From Parastagonospora avenae f. sp. tritici 18332-5 (taxonomy: Eukaryota > Ascomycota > Dothideomycetes > Pleosporales > Phaeosphaeriaceae), in NCBI GenBank assembly GCA_022559985.1, contig JAFJTR010000091.1, positions 53,713 to 117,712 of the forward strand: a DNA stretch of 64,000 bases, given 5' to 3'. The notes beneath the pieces were generated by a model. That model was given only the letters and a program-made list of their open reading frames with translations, made no database searches and was not told the origin of the DNA. A program made the position numbers and the translations under genes. This document shows positions 35,225 to 45,175 of this stretch, piece by piece (position 1 is the stretch's first letter; every line of letters begins with the position of its first letter).

Positions 35225-36447
35225 ATGGCCTCGAGTTCTGGTCTGACGCGACGAAGAGGTGGAGGAGGCGGCGCCGCCACAGGCAATGGCGAGGACGAAG
35301 GCAGCAGGGTCAGCTCACCGGCACCAAAGCGCATCGACGACCGCACCCCAGAAACGTCTTACGAGAACTCCGAGAACGGTCACAAGATTGCATTCGACCC
35401 GAGGGACATCAGCGAGAGCGCCGAAAGGAGCAAACAGCCCAAGTTGACGCTCATGGAGGAAATTATCCTCATGGGCCTGAAAGACAAGCAGGTGTGTAGC
35501 GCGCGGAAAGGGAGACGTTGCCCTGAGGATCGCATGCTGATGAAGTACTAGGGATACCTCTCGTTCTGGAACGACAACATCTCCTACGCTTTACGAGGCT
35601 GTATTGTCATAGAGCTGGCGTTCAGGGGCCGTGTGAGCATGCAGAAGGACTCGTCGCGGCGGCGGTTCCCCCTCGCAGACCGTGTCATTGAGGTCATTGA
35701 CGACACACTCACGGGGGAGGTTCTGCTGGACGAGGCTCTGAAGATGATGAAGGGCAGCGAGAAGATGAGTGTAAACTCATGGATCGATCTCATGAGTGGT
35801 ACGTGGCTGCAATAACGGAATCTAAATTTCAGCTGCTGACACTATTACCAGGCGAGACATGGAACCTGATGAAGATTGGCTATCAACTGAAGCAAGTCCG
35901 TGAACGGCTGTGCAAGGGCCTCGTCGACAAGGGCATCCTGCGCACAGAGAAGAAGAACTTCCTGCTCTTCGACATGGCAACACATCCAGTCGCGGATGGC
36001 GGCGCGAAGGAAGAAATCAGGCGCCGCGTTCGAAACCTCCTCACAAACCGTACTGTCGTCCTTCCTGGCAGTCAGTTTCTCCCCGAAGAGCTCGAGTTCA
36101 GGGTTCTCAGGACAATCACAATGGTCTGCGCCGCATACGCCGCAAACGTGCTTGAAAATGCGTTGACGACGCTCGGACACGAGGCGCGAGAGCGGGCTTT
36201 CGCTCAAGTGGATGAGCTGCTGGCAGAATACTCACAATGGCCGTTCGCAAGGCGATCAGGCGGGCAACAGGGAGTGGGCGCAAACTTGGGCTCGCTTATC
36301 TCTGATGAAGTCAATGGCTCCAAAGATAAGGAGCTGCAACTTGAGGTACGTTGGATGCTTCCTCTCCAAGCCAGACTATACTAATTATTCTCGCAGGTGG
36401 TTGCTGCCTGTTTGAGTGTCTTCACCAGGCTTGACTCGCTGCTCTAG
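35225..36447 (+). CDS. VPS74: Golgi PI4P-binding glycosyltransferase adaptor Vps74/GOLPH3
   Basis: Four exons (35225-35491, 35552-35798, 35852-36345, 36397-36447) give 352 residues. Vps74 binds phosphatidylinositol 4-phosphate and glycosyltransferase tails to keep the enzymes in the Golgi. Seen: a disordered N-terminus with LTRRRGGGGGA; then the GPP34 domain from KLTLMEEIILMGLKDKQGYL, with SFWNDNISYALRGCIVIELA, DSSRRRFPLADRVIEV, LMSGETWNLMKIGYQLKQVR ERLCKGLVDKGIL (contiguous in the protein), LLFDMATHPVAD and a C-terminus ending VFTRLDSLL. The introns are 60, 53 and 51 nt. Length and order match the family well. Confidence 0.94.
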
Positions 36448-37633
36448 GGGGGCATTTATGCATGAGACATTGCGAAAGCGGTGCCCTGCTGTCTAGGTAC
36501 CTGTTGGCCTAACAGCTGGCTTTGAAAGAGGCATCTACGGTCAGGATTCACGTGGATATACAGAACGTTTTGGAAGCAGCACCAAACTGCAAGCTCATTT
36601 ACATCATATCGCTCAGCGTGCGGTCCTTGGTTCAGCGCGAGCAAAAAGGCTTGAGGGGTTCAAGGCGTTCTGTCCTTGGCCAAAAAGGCTGTGCCACTCT
36701 GGCAACCTTCTCTTCCTGCCTCTGGAAAGGACCATCCATACTACAATTCATACTTTAATCATACACGTCCGACTGTGGCTGGGTGCACTTGATCTTTCTT
36801 TTCAAGATTATCGTAGCAGTTCTGCTGTGATACCCACGTCCAGCTTGTTCTGCAGACTAGAGGAGAGACCTAGGTCTGGGAGAAGCACAGTGACACGAGG
36901 CGCTAGCATTCTTGTGTGGAGAAATGTCCGTTAGGCGCCATTCTGGGCAAGTTGGTCTTGGCAATCACGTGGTACAAGCAACTGTTGGGAAGCGACCATG
37001 GCCGAGTAAAGGCGAGAATGAGGTAGAGGGGGATTTGAATGGTTCTGTGACTCGATAGAAAGACGCAGCCGCCCGCCGAAGGCTGTCGCGCTGAATTGTG
37101 CGCTTCAGCGGCTGTCCGTGTTCAGTCTGGGCGCTTTTGCCGGGTGAGAGCGCCCGAATCTGAAAGGACCTGCCTGACACACACAACACAACGCATCATT
37201 CCGAGCTTATCCACCGCCCCTCACTAAGTTCCGTGCAAGTGTTTCGCCGATTCGGGAGTGCCAATATCTCGCCTGTGCTGCGCGCTTTGGTCGTCTGCGA
37301 CTTCCGTTGCCGATCGGCAGTTCCTGCCCTCAGCCAGCCAGCCAGCCAGCCCAGTCCTGTGACGACGCGCAAATTGCCCGCTTCCATTGGTATGTGTGTT
37401 TTTCATCTCTAACGTGTCCGTTGCTCAACTTTTCACGGTAATTCCACGTCCCTTAGATGGTGGTGCTGTTGTCGTCGTGCTGACCTGCCTGCCCCCTTGG
37501 GGCCCATCGCGATCGCATGCGACACCTTACTAACCACACGAGCAGCTTTCCATCGCAACCTTCCATGCCTCGGCCCTGATCAGAGCACGTCTCTAGCGGG
37601 TCGCTCCTGCTGCGCGCATTCTTTACCACCGCC
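36448..37633. other. Long spacer upstream of SNF5
   Basis: About 1.2 kb with no recognisable gene. A tandem CAGC/AGCC run lies at 37331-37354. The SNF5 leader may contain a GTATGT intron donor near 37391, but its acceptor is not certain. Confidence 0.5.
37331..37354. repeat. CAGC tetranucleotide run
   Basis: Five near-perfect tandem CAGC units within the presumed 5' leader of SNF5. Confidence 0.8.
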
Positions 37634-40145
37634 ATGACGTCTCCATCCACCACCTCTCAACCCTCCGATCCATCCCACGGCGCGTCCTCGAACGGCGTCA
37701 ACAACATCAACGGGGAAGGCGCTGTCCAGCCGGCCAATATCCCTACCAGCTCCAATGGCCCCGAAACCGCGTCGCACGATATCAACGCGATCCTCGACGG
37801 AAAACAGAAGGCCAAAGCAGTGTTGGCAGCCTCAGGCGTAAACTTATCTGACGCTCAGGAGGACATGGCGTCCGCCGCGCCAGTAGAACCCATCAACGGC
37901 GCGTCACCGAGCAGAAAACGATCGCGTTCGGGCACCCGCAAACCCTCCCAGACGCCGACTCGAGAGGGTGGAGAGAAGCAAAAGTCGCACAGCCATTTGC
38001 TCAAACGCTACGTCGAGCGCGATCTCCTGACTAGCGTGCACCTGGACGAGCGCGACGAGTACTCTCAGAAGGTCTACTTTGACTTGAACAACCTGCGCTA
38101 CTTTTATGAGAAACAAGTTTATCCAGTGCGCCGCCAGAATCCTGGGGCTATCTATGGATACGGGTATGCCGGGTATGGCAACGGAGAGACCAACATCCCC
38201 CCAGACCCGCGACACCCTGGTGTACCGCGCCTTGTTTACCCTGTTCACGCGAAGCGTGCCGGACGCCGTCATGCGCCGCAGCTGAAGGTTGGCAGGGAAT
38301 TAGGCGCACAGCAAGCGGAGCAAGTGGAAGAGCTGGTTCCTGTACGATTGGACATCGAGTTGGACAGGTTGAAGCTGCGAGACACATTTACTTGGAATCT
38401 TCACGATCGTGTCACAAACCCCTTGCTATTCGCGCAAACCCTGGTGGAAGACTTCCAAATACCTCCCGAGCTACGAGCAAACATAATAAACCAAGTCGAT
38501 CGAGAGATTCACGAGCAGATACAGGACTACTACCCCCACGCATTTTTCGACGACGAGCCTTTGGATCCTAACCAACCTTATTCGGCATACAAGAATGATG
38601 AGATGCGGATATTGATCAAGCTCAATATCACTATTGGTCAACATACGCTTGTGGATCAGTTCGAGTGGGAAATCAACAACCCGCTGAACGCAGCCGAGGA
38701 TTTTGCGAAGCAGATGGCAGCCGATTTGTCTTTGTCTGGGGAATTTACGACAGCTATCGCACATTCAATCCGAGAGCAGTGCCAGATGTTTACAAAGAGC
38801 TTGTACATCACAGGCCATCCGTTCGACGGAAGACCTGTCGAGGACACCGACATCCAAGACAACTTCCTGGTATCTCCGCTTCCCTCTGTCTTCCGGCCTA
38901 TGCAGTCTACCAAGGATTTCCAGCCGTACCTATACGAGCTCAGTCACGCTGAATTAGAGCGAGCCGAGCTATCGATTATGCGCGAGCAGCGTCGCCAGAA
39001 ACGATCCGTCAATCGACGAGGTGGGCCAGCTCTGCCAGATCTCAAGGATCGCCAGCGAACCGTCCGTACTCTTGTGGTATCATCGGTTTTGCCAGGGGCT
39101 GCCGAGGTGCTTGAAGAAAGCCATCTCTTCAAGGCAACACGCAAAGTTAGAGAGGGTCGTCGTCGTGGCGCGGAGGGTAGCTCAGACGATTCTGACAGCG
39201 ACGACTCCGTGGTAGAGTCTCCTGCGCCTGCCATGATGACCGGAGGTACTGCGCGTACGAGGGGTATGCGCGGTGCTGCTACGGCGGCTCAAGCAGCTAT
39301 GCGATCAGCAATTGGCCGCTCCGCGACGCCTGAGGTTGCGGCTCTACAGACTCTACATGAACCGAGAACATCACGGTCACTTCGCTACGAAGCGCGCGAT
39401 GAAAGCGTTCCAGAGCCCACAACTCTCATAGTCAAGCTCCGCATATCGTCTGCAAAACTACGAGAATGGCAGAGAAATCCCAAGGCATTCGCGAAGCCTG
39501 CCTCGACACCCCTGATTGCACACACACAGCCGCCATCGAGGAACACGCCTGTGGCCAACTCTATGCCACCACCTCCTTCTCCGGCCTTGCCATCTCGCGC
39601 TACGCCTGGCAACCCAGCATCCGCCGAAGCCTCTCCTCATCCGCCCGCTACACCGACTCCCACTCCACAAGCTCCTAAGGAATGGCAATACAAATCCAAT
39701 GGCTCGGTAGAAGCGCCATGGCCGGCTCCACCTCCAGCCCAAAACGTAAGTTATCCTCTTACCGACCAGTGATTAAATTCTTACACATATACAGCCACTT
39801 CCGCCTCCATGGCTCCAGCAGGCTTTGCAGGAACTTCGAGATAGAAATCCTGGCGAATCATTCGAAGCGTTGATGCGCTATGTCATCATGAATGAGGCAT
39901 ATATGAACCCGGAGACTGGCAAGAAGGAGGCCAAGCCAGCCAAGCTGGACAATTTTGCGACTTCATCCCCGTTGCCGCCGACTCACAAACCCTACTTCTT
40001 ACCAAGGATCCGGTGTAACGACTGCCCTGGCAAGCTCTACAACGCAGGGCCTGATCATACTGTGAGCAATTTCGAGACGCACCTCAAGAACCGTCAGCAC
40101 ATGAACAACGTGGCCAAACGAACGGGTCGACAGATGTCGCAATAG
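37634..40145 (+). CDS. SNF5: SNF5/SMARCB1 subunit of SWI/SNF-type chromatin remodeller
   Basis: Exons 37634-39745 and 39795-40145 give 820 residues. SNF5 is a core subunit of ATP-dependent nucleosome remodelling complexes. Seen: disordered Ser/Asn/Pro N-terminus; HLLKRYVERDLLTSVHLDER; the two SNF5 repeats, LVPVRLDIELDRLKLRDTFT (about 235-285) and DEMRILIKLNITIGQHTLVD (about 320-370), each followed by W and N-P residues; GHPFDGRPVEDTDIQDNFLV; acidic and Pro-rich stretches; and, on the second exon, a small C-terminal CxxC...H...H finger (CNDC ... HLKNRQH), as found in filamentous fungal SNF5. The single intron is 49 nt. Sfh1 of the RSC complex is the alternative; the long Pro-rich C-terminal half favours SNF5. 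Confidence 0.87.
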
Positions 40146-40675
40146 TGCATTGAAAGCAGGAACAAACGGGGTGTAAAGAACAAGCGGGGCGTTTTAGATA
40201 CGCGAGCGCATTTTTGGAAGCTCAATGAGCCTCCCTTGTACAAAACAGCATATCACTTTTGGAGCGCGGACAACGTGCTGCCACATCGGCGTTCTCATTT
40301 GCCAGCAACTTATTGGGTAGTGGAAACCCCGGTCACTTTCCATTGGATTATTAAAGTAATGGACCCCGGTTCTGAGCCATGCGCTTCTTCTTCCGCGCAT
40401 ATAAGTAGAGGATGGACTTTTTGAATTGAGTTCTGTAGAGCGAATGCATCCTTGTTCATACTTCTCTAGAGCGGCCAATCAGAATTTCGCTTCCTGTCGT
40501 TCCCGGGCATCAAATCTTAACATTACCAGCGCTATTATCAAGAAGCTTTCATATTCGTAGGATTACAGCTGTCTACTGTCTACAGTCTCTTGCGTCCTGA
40601 AAGCGTCTGCACATCTTCGTCAGATTGACACGATCACGTGCTCGGCTCCTTCCAACTTCGACACTAGACTTCAAG
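40146..40675. other. Spacer
   Basis: 530 bases between SNF5 and the secreted phosphatase-like gene. The open frame of the next gene extends back to 40625, but the signal-peptide Met at 40676 is the better start. Nothing else seen. Confidence 0.5.
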
Positions 40676-41560
40676 ATGTTGTTCTCAACACCAATCCTCT
40701 TTGCTCTTAGCATCTTCATCATGTACTCTCACGCAGCCTTGCCAATCCGTCTCCTCACACACAACATCCGCTATGCCACGACCGACCCCTTCGATGGCGA
40801 AAAGCCATGGGCCGATCGCAAGCCTCTCATCATCAACGAATTCAAGTACAACACACTCCACAACGTCGAATCATTTATCTGCCTGCAAGAAGTCCTCAAC
40901 AACCAAATCACCGACATCATGAACGGCCTCGGTCCCGACTGGACCTACATCGGCGTGGGCCGCGACGACGGCAAAACAAAAGGCGAGTACAGCCCGCTCA
41001 TCTTCCGCAAAGCCGTCTGGGAAGTCGAGTCGTGGAAGACCGTCTGGTTGAATGAAGACGGCAGCGTAGGCAAGAAAGGCTGGGATGCAGGTAGTGTTCG
41101 CATCGTGACCGTCGGTCACCTCAAACATATCGCCAGCAAGAAGAAGGTCCTGGGCTTGTGCACGCATTTCGACAATTCTGGCGCTGTTAGTCGTCGGGAA
41201 AGCGCGAAGATTATTGAGACGCTCATCAAGACTGAGAGCTCGTGTGACGGCACCACTATTCCTTACTTCTTGGGCGGAGATCTGAATAGCGAGACTTCGG
41301 ACGACGCGTATCAGATCCTCAATGGCAGTAACTCGACGGTCAGGGATGCGAAGGAGTTGGCAGCGTGGAAGTATGGGGATGAGTATACGTTCACGGGGTT
41401 TGATGATGAGAAGGTTGTGATTGACTTTGTTTTTTTGGGGCCGAGGGGTGGGAGTGATTGGAGTGTGCAGGGGTACAGTGTGCTGCCGAATAGGTTCGAT
41501 GATAGGGTGTATAATTCGGATCACAGGGCTGTTGTTGTGGATGCTGTGTTAAAGGTGTAA
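40676..41560 (+). CDS. Secreted endonuclease/exonuclease/phosphatase-family protein
   Basis: Single exon, 294 residues. The EEP fold hydrolyses phosphodiesters or phosphomonoesters with a divalent metal; the substrate here is unknown. Seen: signal peptide LFSTPILFALSIFIMYSHAA; then LLTHNIRYAT (metal/phosphate Asn), ICLQEVLNNQ (metal Glu), LGLCTHFDNSGAVSRRESAK, YFLGGDLNS (Asp and Asn), DFVFLGPR and a final NSDHRAVV (Asp-His pair). All catalytic positions of the family are present. The 5' part of the coding strand is C-rich while the 3' part is G-rich, a marked within-gene shift. Extracellular nucleotide or phospholipid scavenging is possible but not shown. Confidence 0.88.
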   Translation: MLFSTPILFALSIFIMYSHAALPIRLLTHNIRYATTDPFDGEKPWADRKPLIINEFKYNTLHNVESFICLQEVLNNQITDIMNGLGPDWTYIGVGRDDGKTKGEYSPLIFRKAVWEVESWKTVWLNEDGSVGKKGWDAGSVRIVTVGHLKHIASKKKVLGLCTHFDNSGAVSRRESAKIIETLIKTESSCDGTTIPYFLGGDLNSETSDDAYQILNGSNSTVRDAKELAAWKYGDEYTFTGFDDEKVVIDFVFLGPRGGSDWSVQGYSVLPNRFDDRVYNSDHRAVVVDAVLKV

Positions 41561-42032
41561 GTTTGGGTTTGGGCATAGTAGAGATCGACTGAGGTAGTAT
41601 GCCTTTGATTAATGTAAATGTTGAGTATAAACTCTGTCTCTTTTATTGTTCTGCATAACCAATCGGTGCTCGCTTCTATTCCAAGTCATAGCAGAAGAGT
41701 ATATCCTGCATTATAACCGAACGTTATGGCGCAAAGCATGTAAGTTCTGTGGTCATGTTCTGTAGACAGTATAACGATCAACGCGCCTCAAGCTCTTAGC
41801 CCAGCATCGAGTGAAAGCACCTGCCATTCAGAAGAATACGTCACAGCGAGAAGTGATCTAAGCTATTCACAGACGGGCGCAAACAGTAATTAAGGCACGC
41901 GTCGTCATTGGAGTCTAAGCGAGAATGAACCCCTCAGTGGGGCACGAATCTCAAAACAACAGGTACGACCTCGACGCATCCTTCCCATTCTAGCTTTCGA
42001 ATCGGTCAACCACTCTCGTGCATATATTCAAG
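41561..42032. other. Spacer
   Basis: About 470 bases upstream of the Ebp1/PA2G4-type gene. Nothing recognised. Confidence 0.5.
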
Positions 42033-43508
42033 ATGGCCGAAGCCGCTGTCACAGGTATGTCCCAAGCTCCCCATGCCACTAGGCAGTCTCACGCGCCGAC
42101 CTGTGTCGCAGAGACTGAGCTCGTAAGCATTTATGACGAGAACGGCCGGGAGAGCTAACTGCGGATGACAGATTACACGCTCGCCAACCCGGACACCTTG
42201 ACAAAATACAAGGTCGCCGCGGAAATCTCACAAAAGGTTCTCAAAGAGGTCTCAGGTACGCTGCGCGGTTCTAGCGCCAGCCTCGGCGCCGGTGGTGTGA
42301 CATGACTGACGAGGTTGCAGGATGGATCAAGGCCGACGCCAGCATTGTCGAGCTCTGCGAGCGCGGTGATACGCTTCTTGCTGAGGAGGTCAGTAAGGTG
42401 TACAAGGGCAAGAAGGTGCTCAAGGGTATTGGGCATTGCACCACCATCTCACCAAGCTCCTACATCACCCCCTACACGCCGCTCAAGACAGATGCCGAGG
42501 AAGCCGCTGCCACACTCAAGGAGGGCGAGGTTGTCAAGATCCAATTAGGCGCTCAAATTGACGGCTTCTGCACAATCGTTTGCGACAACGTGATCGTCGG
42601 CAATGATGGAGAGGTTACTGGACGCGAGGCAGACCTCATTCTCGCCACATACTACGCGAACGAGCTACTTCTGAGGTTGATGACCCCACCAGGCCTGGTT
42701 ACGCAGGGAGACGAGGAGGAGCAGAAGAAGGCCGCCTCAAGGAAACCCTACACACAGAGCCAAATCACGAACATGCTCGAAAAGGTCGTCAAGGCATACG
42801 AGTGTAACGTTGTTGAGAGCACCACCATCTGGCAGTTCGAGCACAACGAGATCGAGTCCAAGAAGAAGATCATCCTAGCACCCGGCGAGGGTGTCAGGGG
42901 TGAGGGTCTTCCCGAAGTCGGCGAGGTCTGGGGTGTCGAGATGGGCGTCAGTCTGGGTACCGGCAAGGTCAAGAGCAACGGAAACAGGACCACGCTCCAT
43001 CGCCGCACAGACACCAAGTACCAGCTCAAGCGCCCAACTTCGCGAGCTCTCCTTTCGGAGGTTGTTAAGAAGTTCGGCACTTTCCCCTTCAGCCTGCGAC
43101 AACTTGAGGACGAGAAGGCCGCCAAGGTCGGGGTCGTCGAGTGTGTTCGTGGCGGCGTACTTCGCCAGTACGAGGTCGTCGTCGACAAGGACGCGAAGCC
43201 TGTTGCTAGGCTGTTCACCACTGTCGGTGAGTATTCGTTGAAAAATCATCCTCTTGATTCTCACTAACGTGACAACAGCTGTCACCAAGAACGGCATGCA
43301 GCGCCTTGCACAGCCCCCTGCGCTGGACCTCGAGAAGTACAAGTCTGACAAGAAGATTGAGGACGAGGAGATCCTGAAGATTCTTGACCAGCCCCTAGGC
43401 AAGGCAACCACCAAGAAGAACAAGAAAAAGAAGAAGAAGCCTGCCAAGAAGGCCGGTTCAGGAGAGGCTGCTGCCGAGGAGGATGATGACGAGGGCGATG
43501 ACGAGTAA
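42033..43508 (+). CDS. Ebp1/PA2G4-type pseudo-aminopeptidase (curved-DNA/ribosome-binding)
   Basis: Exons 42033-42054, 42172-42255, 42321-43226 and 43279-43508 give 413 residues. Family members bind ribosomes at the tunnel exit and rRNA or curved DNA, and affect growth. Seen: start MAEAAVTDYTLANPDTLTKY; the methionine-aminopeptidase fold (ISQKVLKEVSGWIKADASIV, GIGHCTTISPSSYITPYTPL, VKIQLGAQIDGFCTIVCDNV); insertions typical of the family (PYTQSQITNMLEKVVKAYEC); and a lysine-rich then acidic tail (KKNKKKKKKPAKKAG...DDDEGDDE). The aminopeptidase metal ligands are not conserved, as usual. The first intron (117 nt) is long and contains two intron-like halves; joining exon 1 directly to 42172 is the only option that keeps the family sequence. 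Confidence 0.9.
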
Positions 43509-45175
43509 GCGTTTGCCGTGGAAGACTTTAGTGATCACCGACAAGGGCCAGTCCAAGCGTCGCGCACGATCGACCTCGAACGATGACAGCATGCTGCGCG
43601 AGCATTCGCGATGCACGATTGAACTTCACTTCCTAGGTGGTAGTGCGATCAGGACTGAGCTCGTCCAATAGTGGCGATAAGTAGCCTCAAAAATGAAAAA
43701 GTCAATACAGCAGAGCTCTGATCATCTAAATGCGTGCCAATCACCGAAGCCACTAATATGGGTGCTTTCTTTGAGTGCGCCATCAAGAAAGACAAGCCAA
43801 ACCACGGTCAGTTAGAGCTGTTCAGCAGGTTCTCACCTACGACAGAAAGTTAACAGGGGCATCCTATACTGTAGCCTGGATCTATACACAGCACCACTGT
43901 GTTTTGGATGTGATGGAAAGGCCCTTTTAAAAACTTCGGGTTATCGGATAGCCTGCCGCCTAATGCACCCTGATCACTGTCTGTCGTATTTGAAAAGATG
44001 TAGTAGGGCGAGACACACATACGTCATTCAAGGTACTAGATACTCCTCCCATGAGCTTCCTTTATGTCAGTATCTGGACACTCGATCCTATCTGGCTGGT
44101 AGGCAGGATGTCTATCACCGTGGTTTGCGGTTATATTGCATGCATATGGTCGACCCTACAATCTACCACCGACAGAAAGAAACGGGGCGTAAATCTCCAG
44201 AAAACCGATGCCGAATACTGTCGAACAGCTCGATACTGCTTCCTGGCCCGTGAGGTGAAGGAGGGCACAAAACAGAAGAAGACAAGAACATCACCAGCTC
44301 CGTGTGTTTCAGTATCCTCGCCCAGACACCATTATGAGATTTCGGTTGCTTTGATTCAGTACTTCGAAGTACACGTTAAGGTGTTTGGCGAGTATATTCT
44401 GTTTTGCACCATGGGTATCATGCCAGGAGGCGCGCTTCACGTGAGCAGGCCGTCAGGCTGCTTGCTCTCACCTGAAGCTATAAAAGTCGGTTTGATAGAA
44501 GCTTATACTTCTATATACGACAACTGCCTTTTCATGAAGCTGCCAGAGCGTCTCGTCTGAGCACATGCGTTATTTGAAGCATACAAAGTGAGCATGATTC
44601 ACCACATCAGCCCCTGAGATCAAAATGCGCGAATGATCATGTGTAATCGTTGAGCTATACAAAATGCTTACAGTATGGCCTACTTTTCCAAGAGCACTCT
44701 CGGCCGAAACCAGCAAGTTGTACCTGCTACTCACGGTGAAGGTGAAGATGAAGGCACGGGCGGAACACGCGGAGGTTTATATTTGACAGAGGCACACCTC
44801 CCTTGAAAAACACCAACCGACTTTCGGATCAACCCATCAAAATCTTGCACCTCGCATGCCTCTCTCGCGCAGACGGAGCCTCGAATAAGTACGGCGCAGC
44901 GCAAAACTTGTGTTGCTTGGAAAATATCAGGTGGAAGGGGCGGAGGATCGTGCTGATTAAGATCCCTGGAAATTGTACATCTTGGGGCTTCAACCTCGCA
45001 ACCTCCAACCCTCACCAACCACGCACACAACAAAGGTGCACGAATTAGTGGCGCAAAGTGCGCAGCAGGAAAGATCGAGGGCAGCACGCGTGGTAAGTAT
45101 GCATTGAAGCCTAGCTTTGTTGAAGCATCGCGCTTATAAAGTTGCAGTTCGAAGGCTTCCTTCACGTCGCTCGCA
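43509..45175. other. Long spacer
   Basis: About 1.7 kb between the Ebp1-type gene and the PHD gene. An open frame at 44051-44560 (169 codons, plus) and one at 44731-45192 (minus) have no recognisable motifs and odd composition. I see no supported gene. Confidence 0.5.

Noticed and set aside
42112..42122. 11-nt microexon in the Ebp1 homologue as part of the normal protein
   Set aside because: Including it breaks the frame of the family sequence; kept only as a possible non-productive variant.
42875..43447. 190-codon minus-strand frame opposite the Ebp1 homologue
   Set aside because: It overlaps a well-supported gene and has no independent motif or splice support.
44051..44560. 169-codon plus-strand frame in the spacer before the PHD gene
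   Set aside because: No recognisable domain and mixed composition; a chance frame cannot be excluded, so it is not called a gene.
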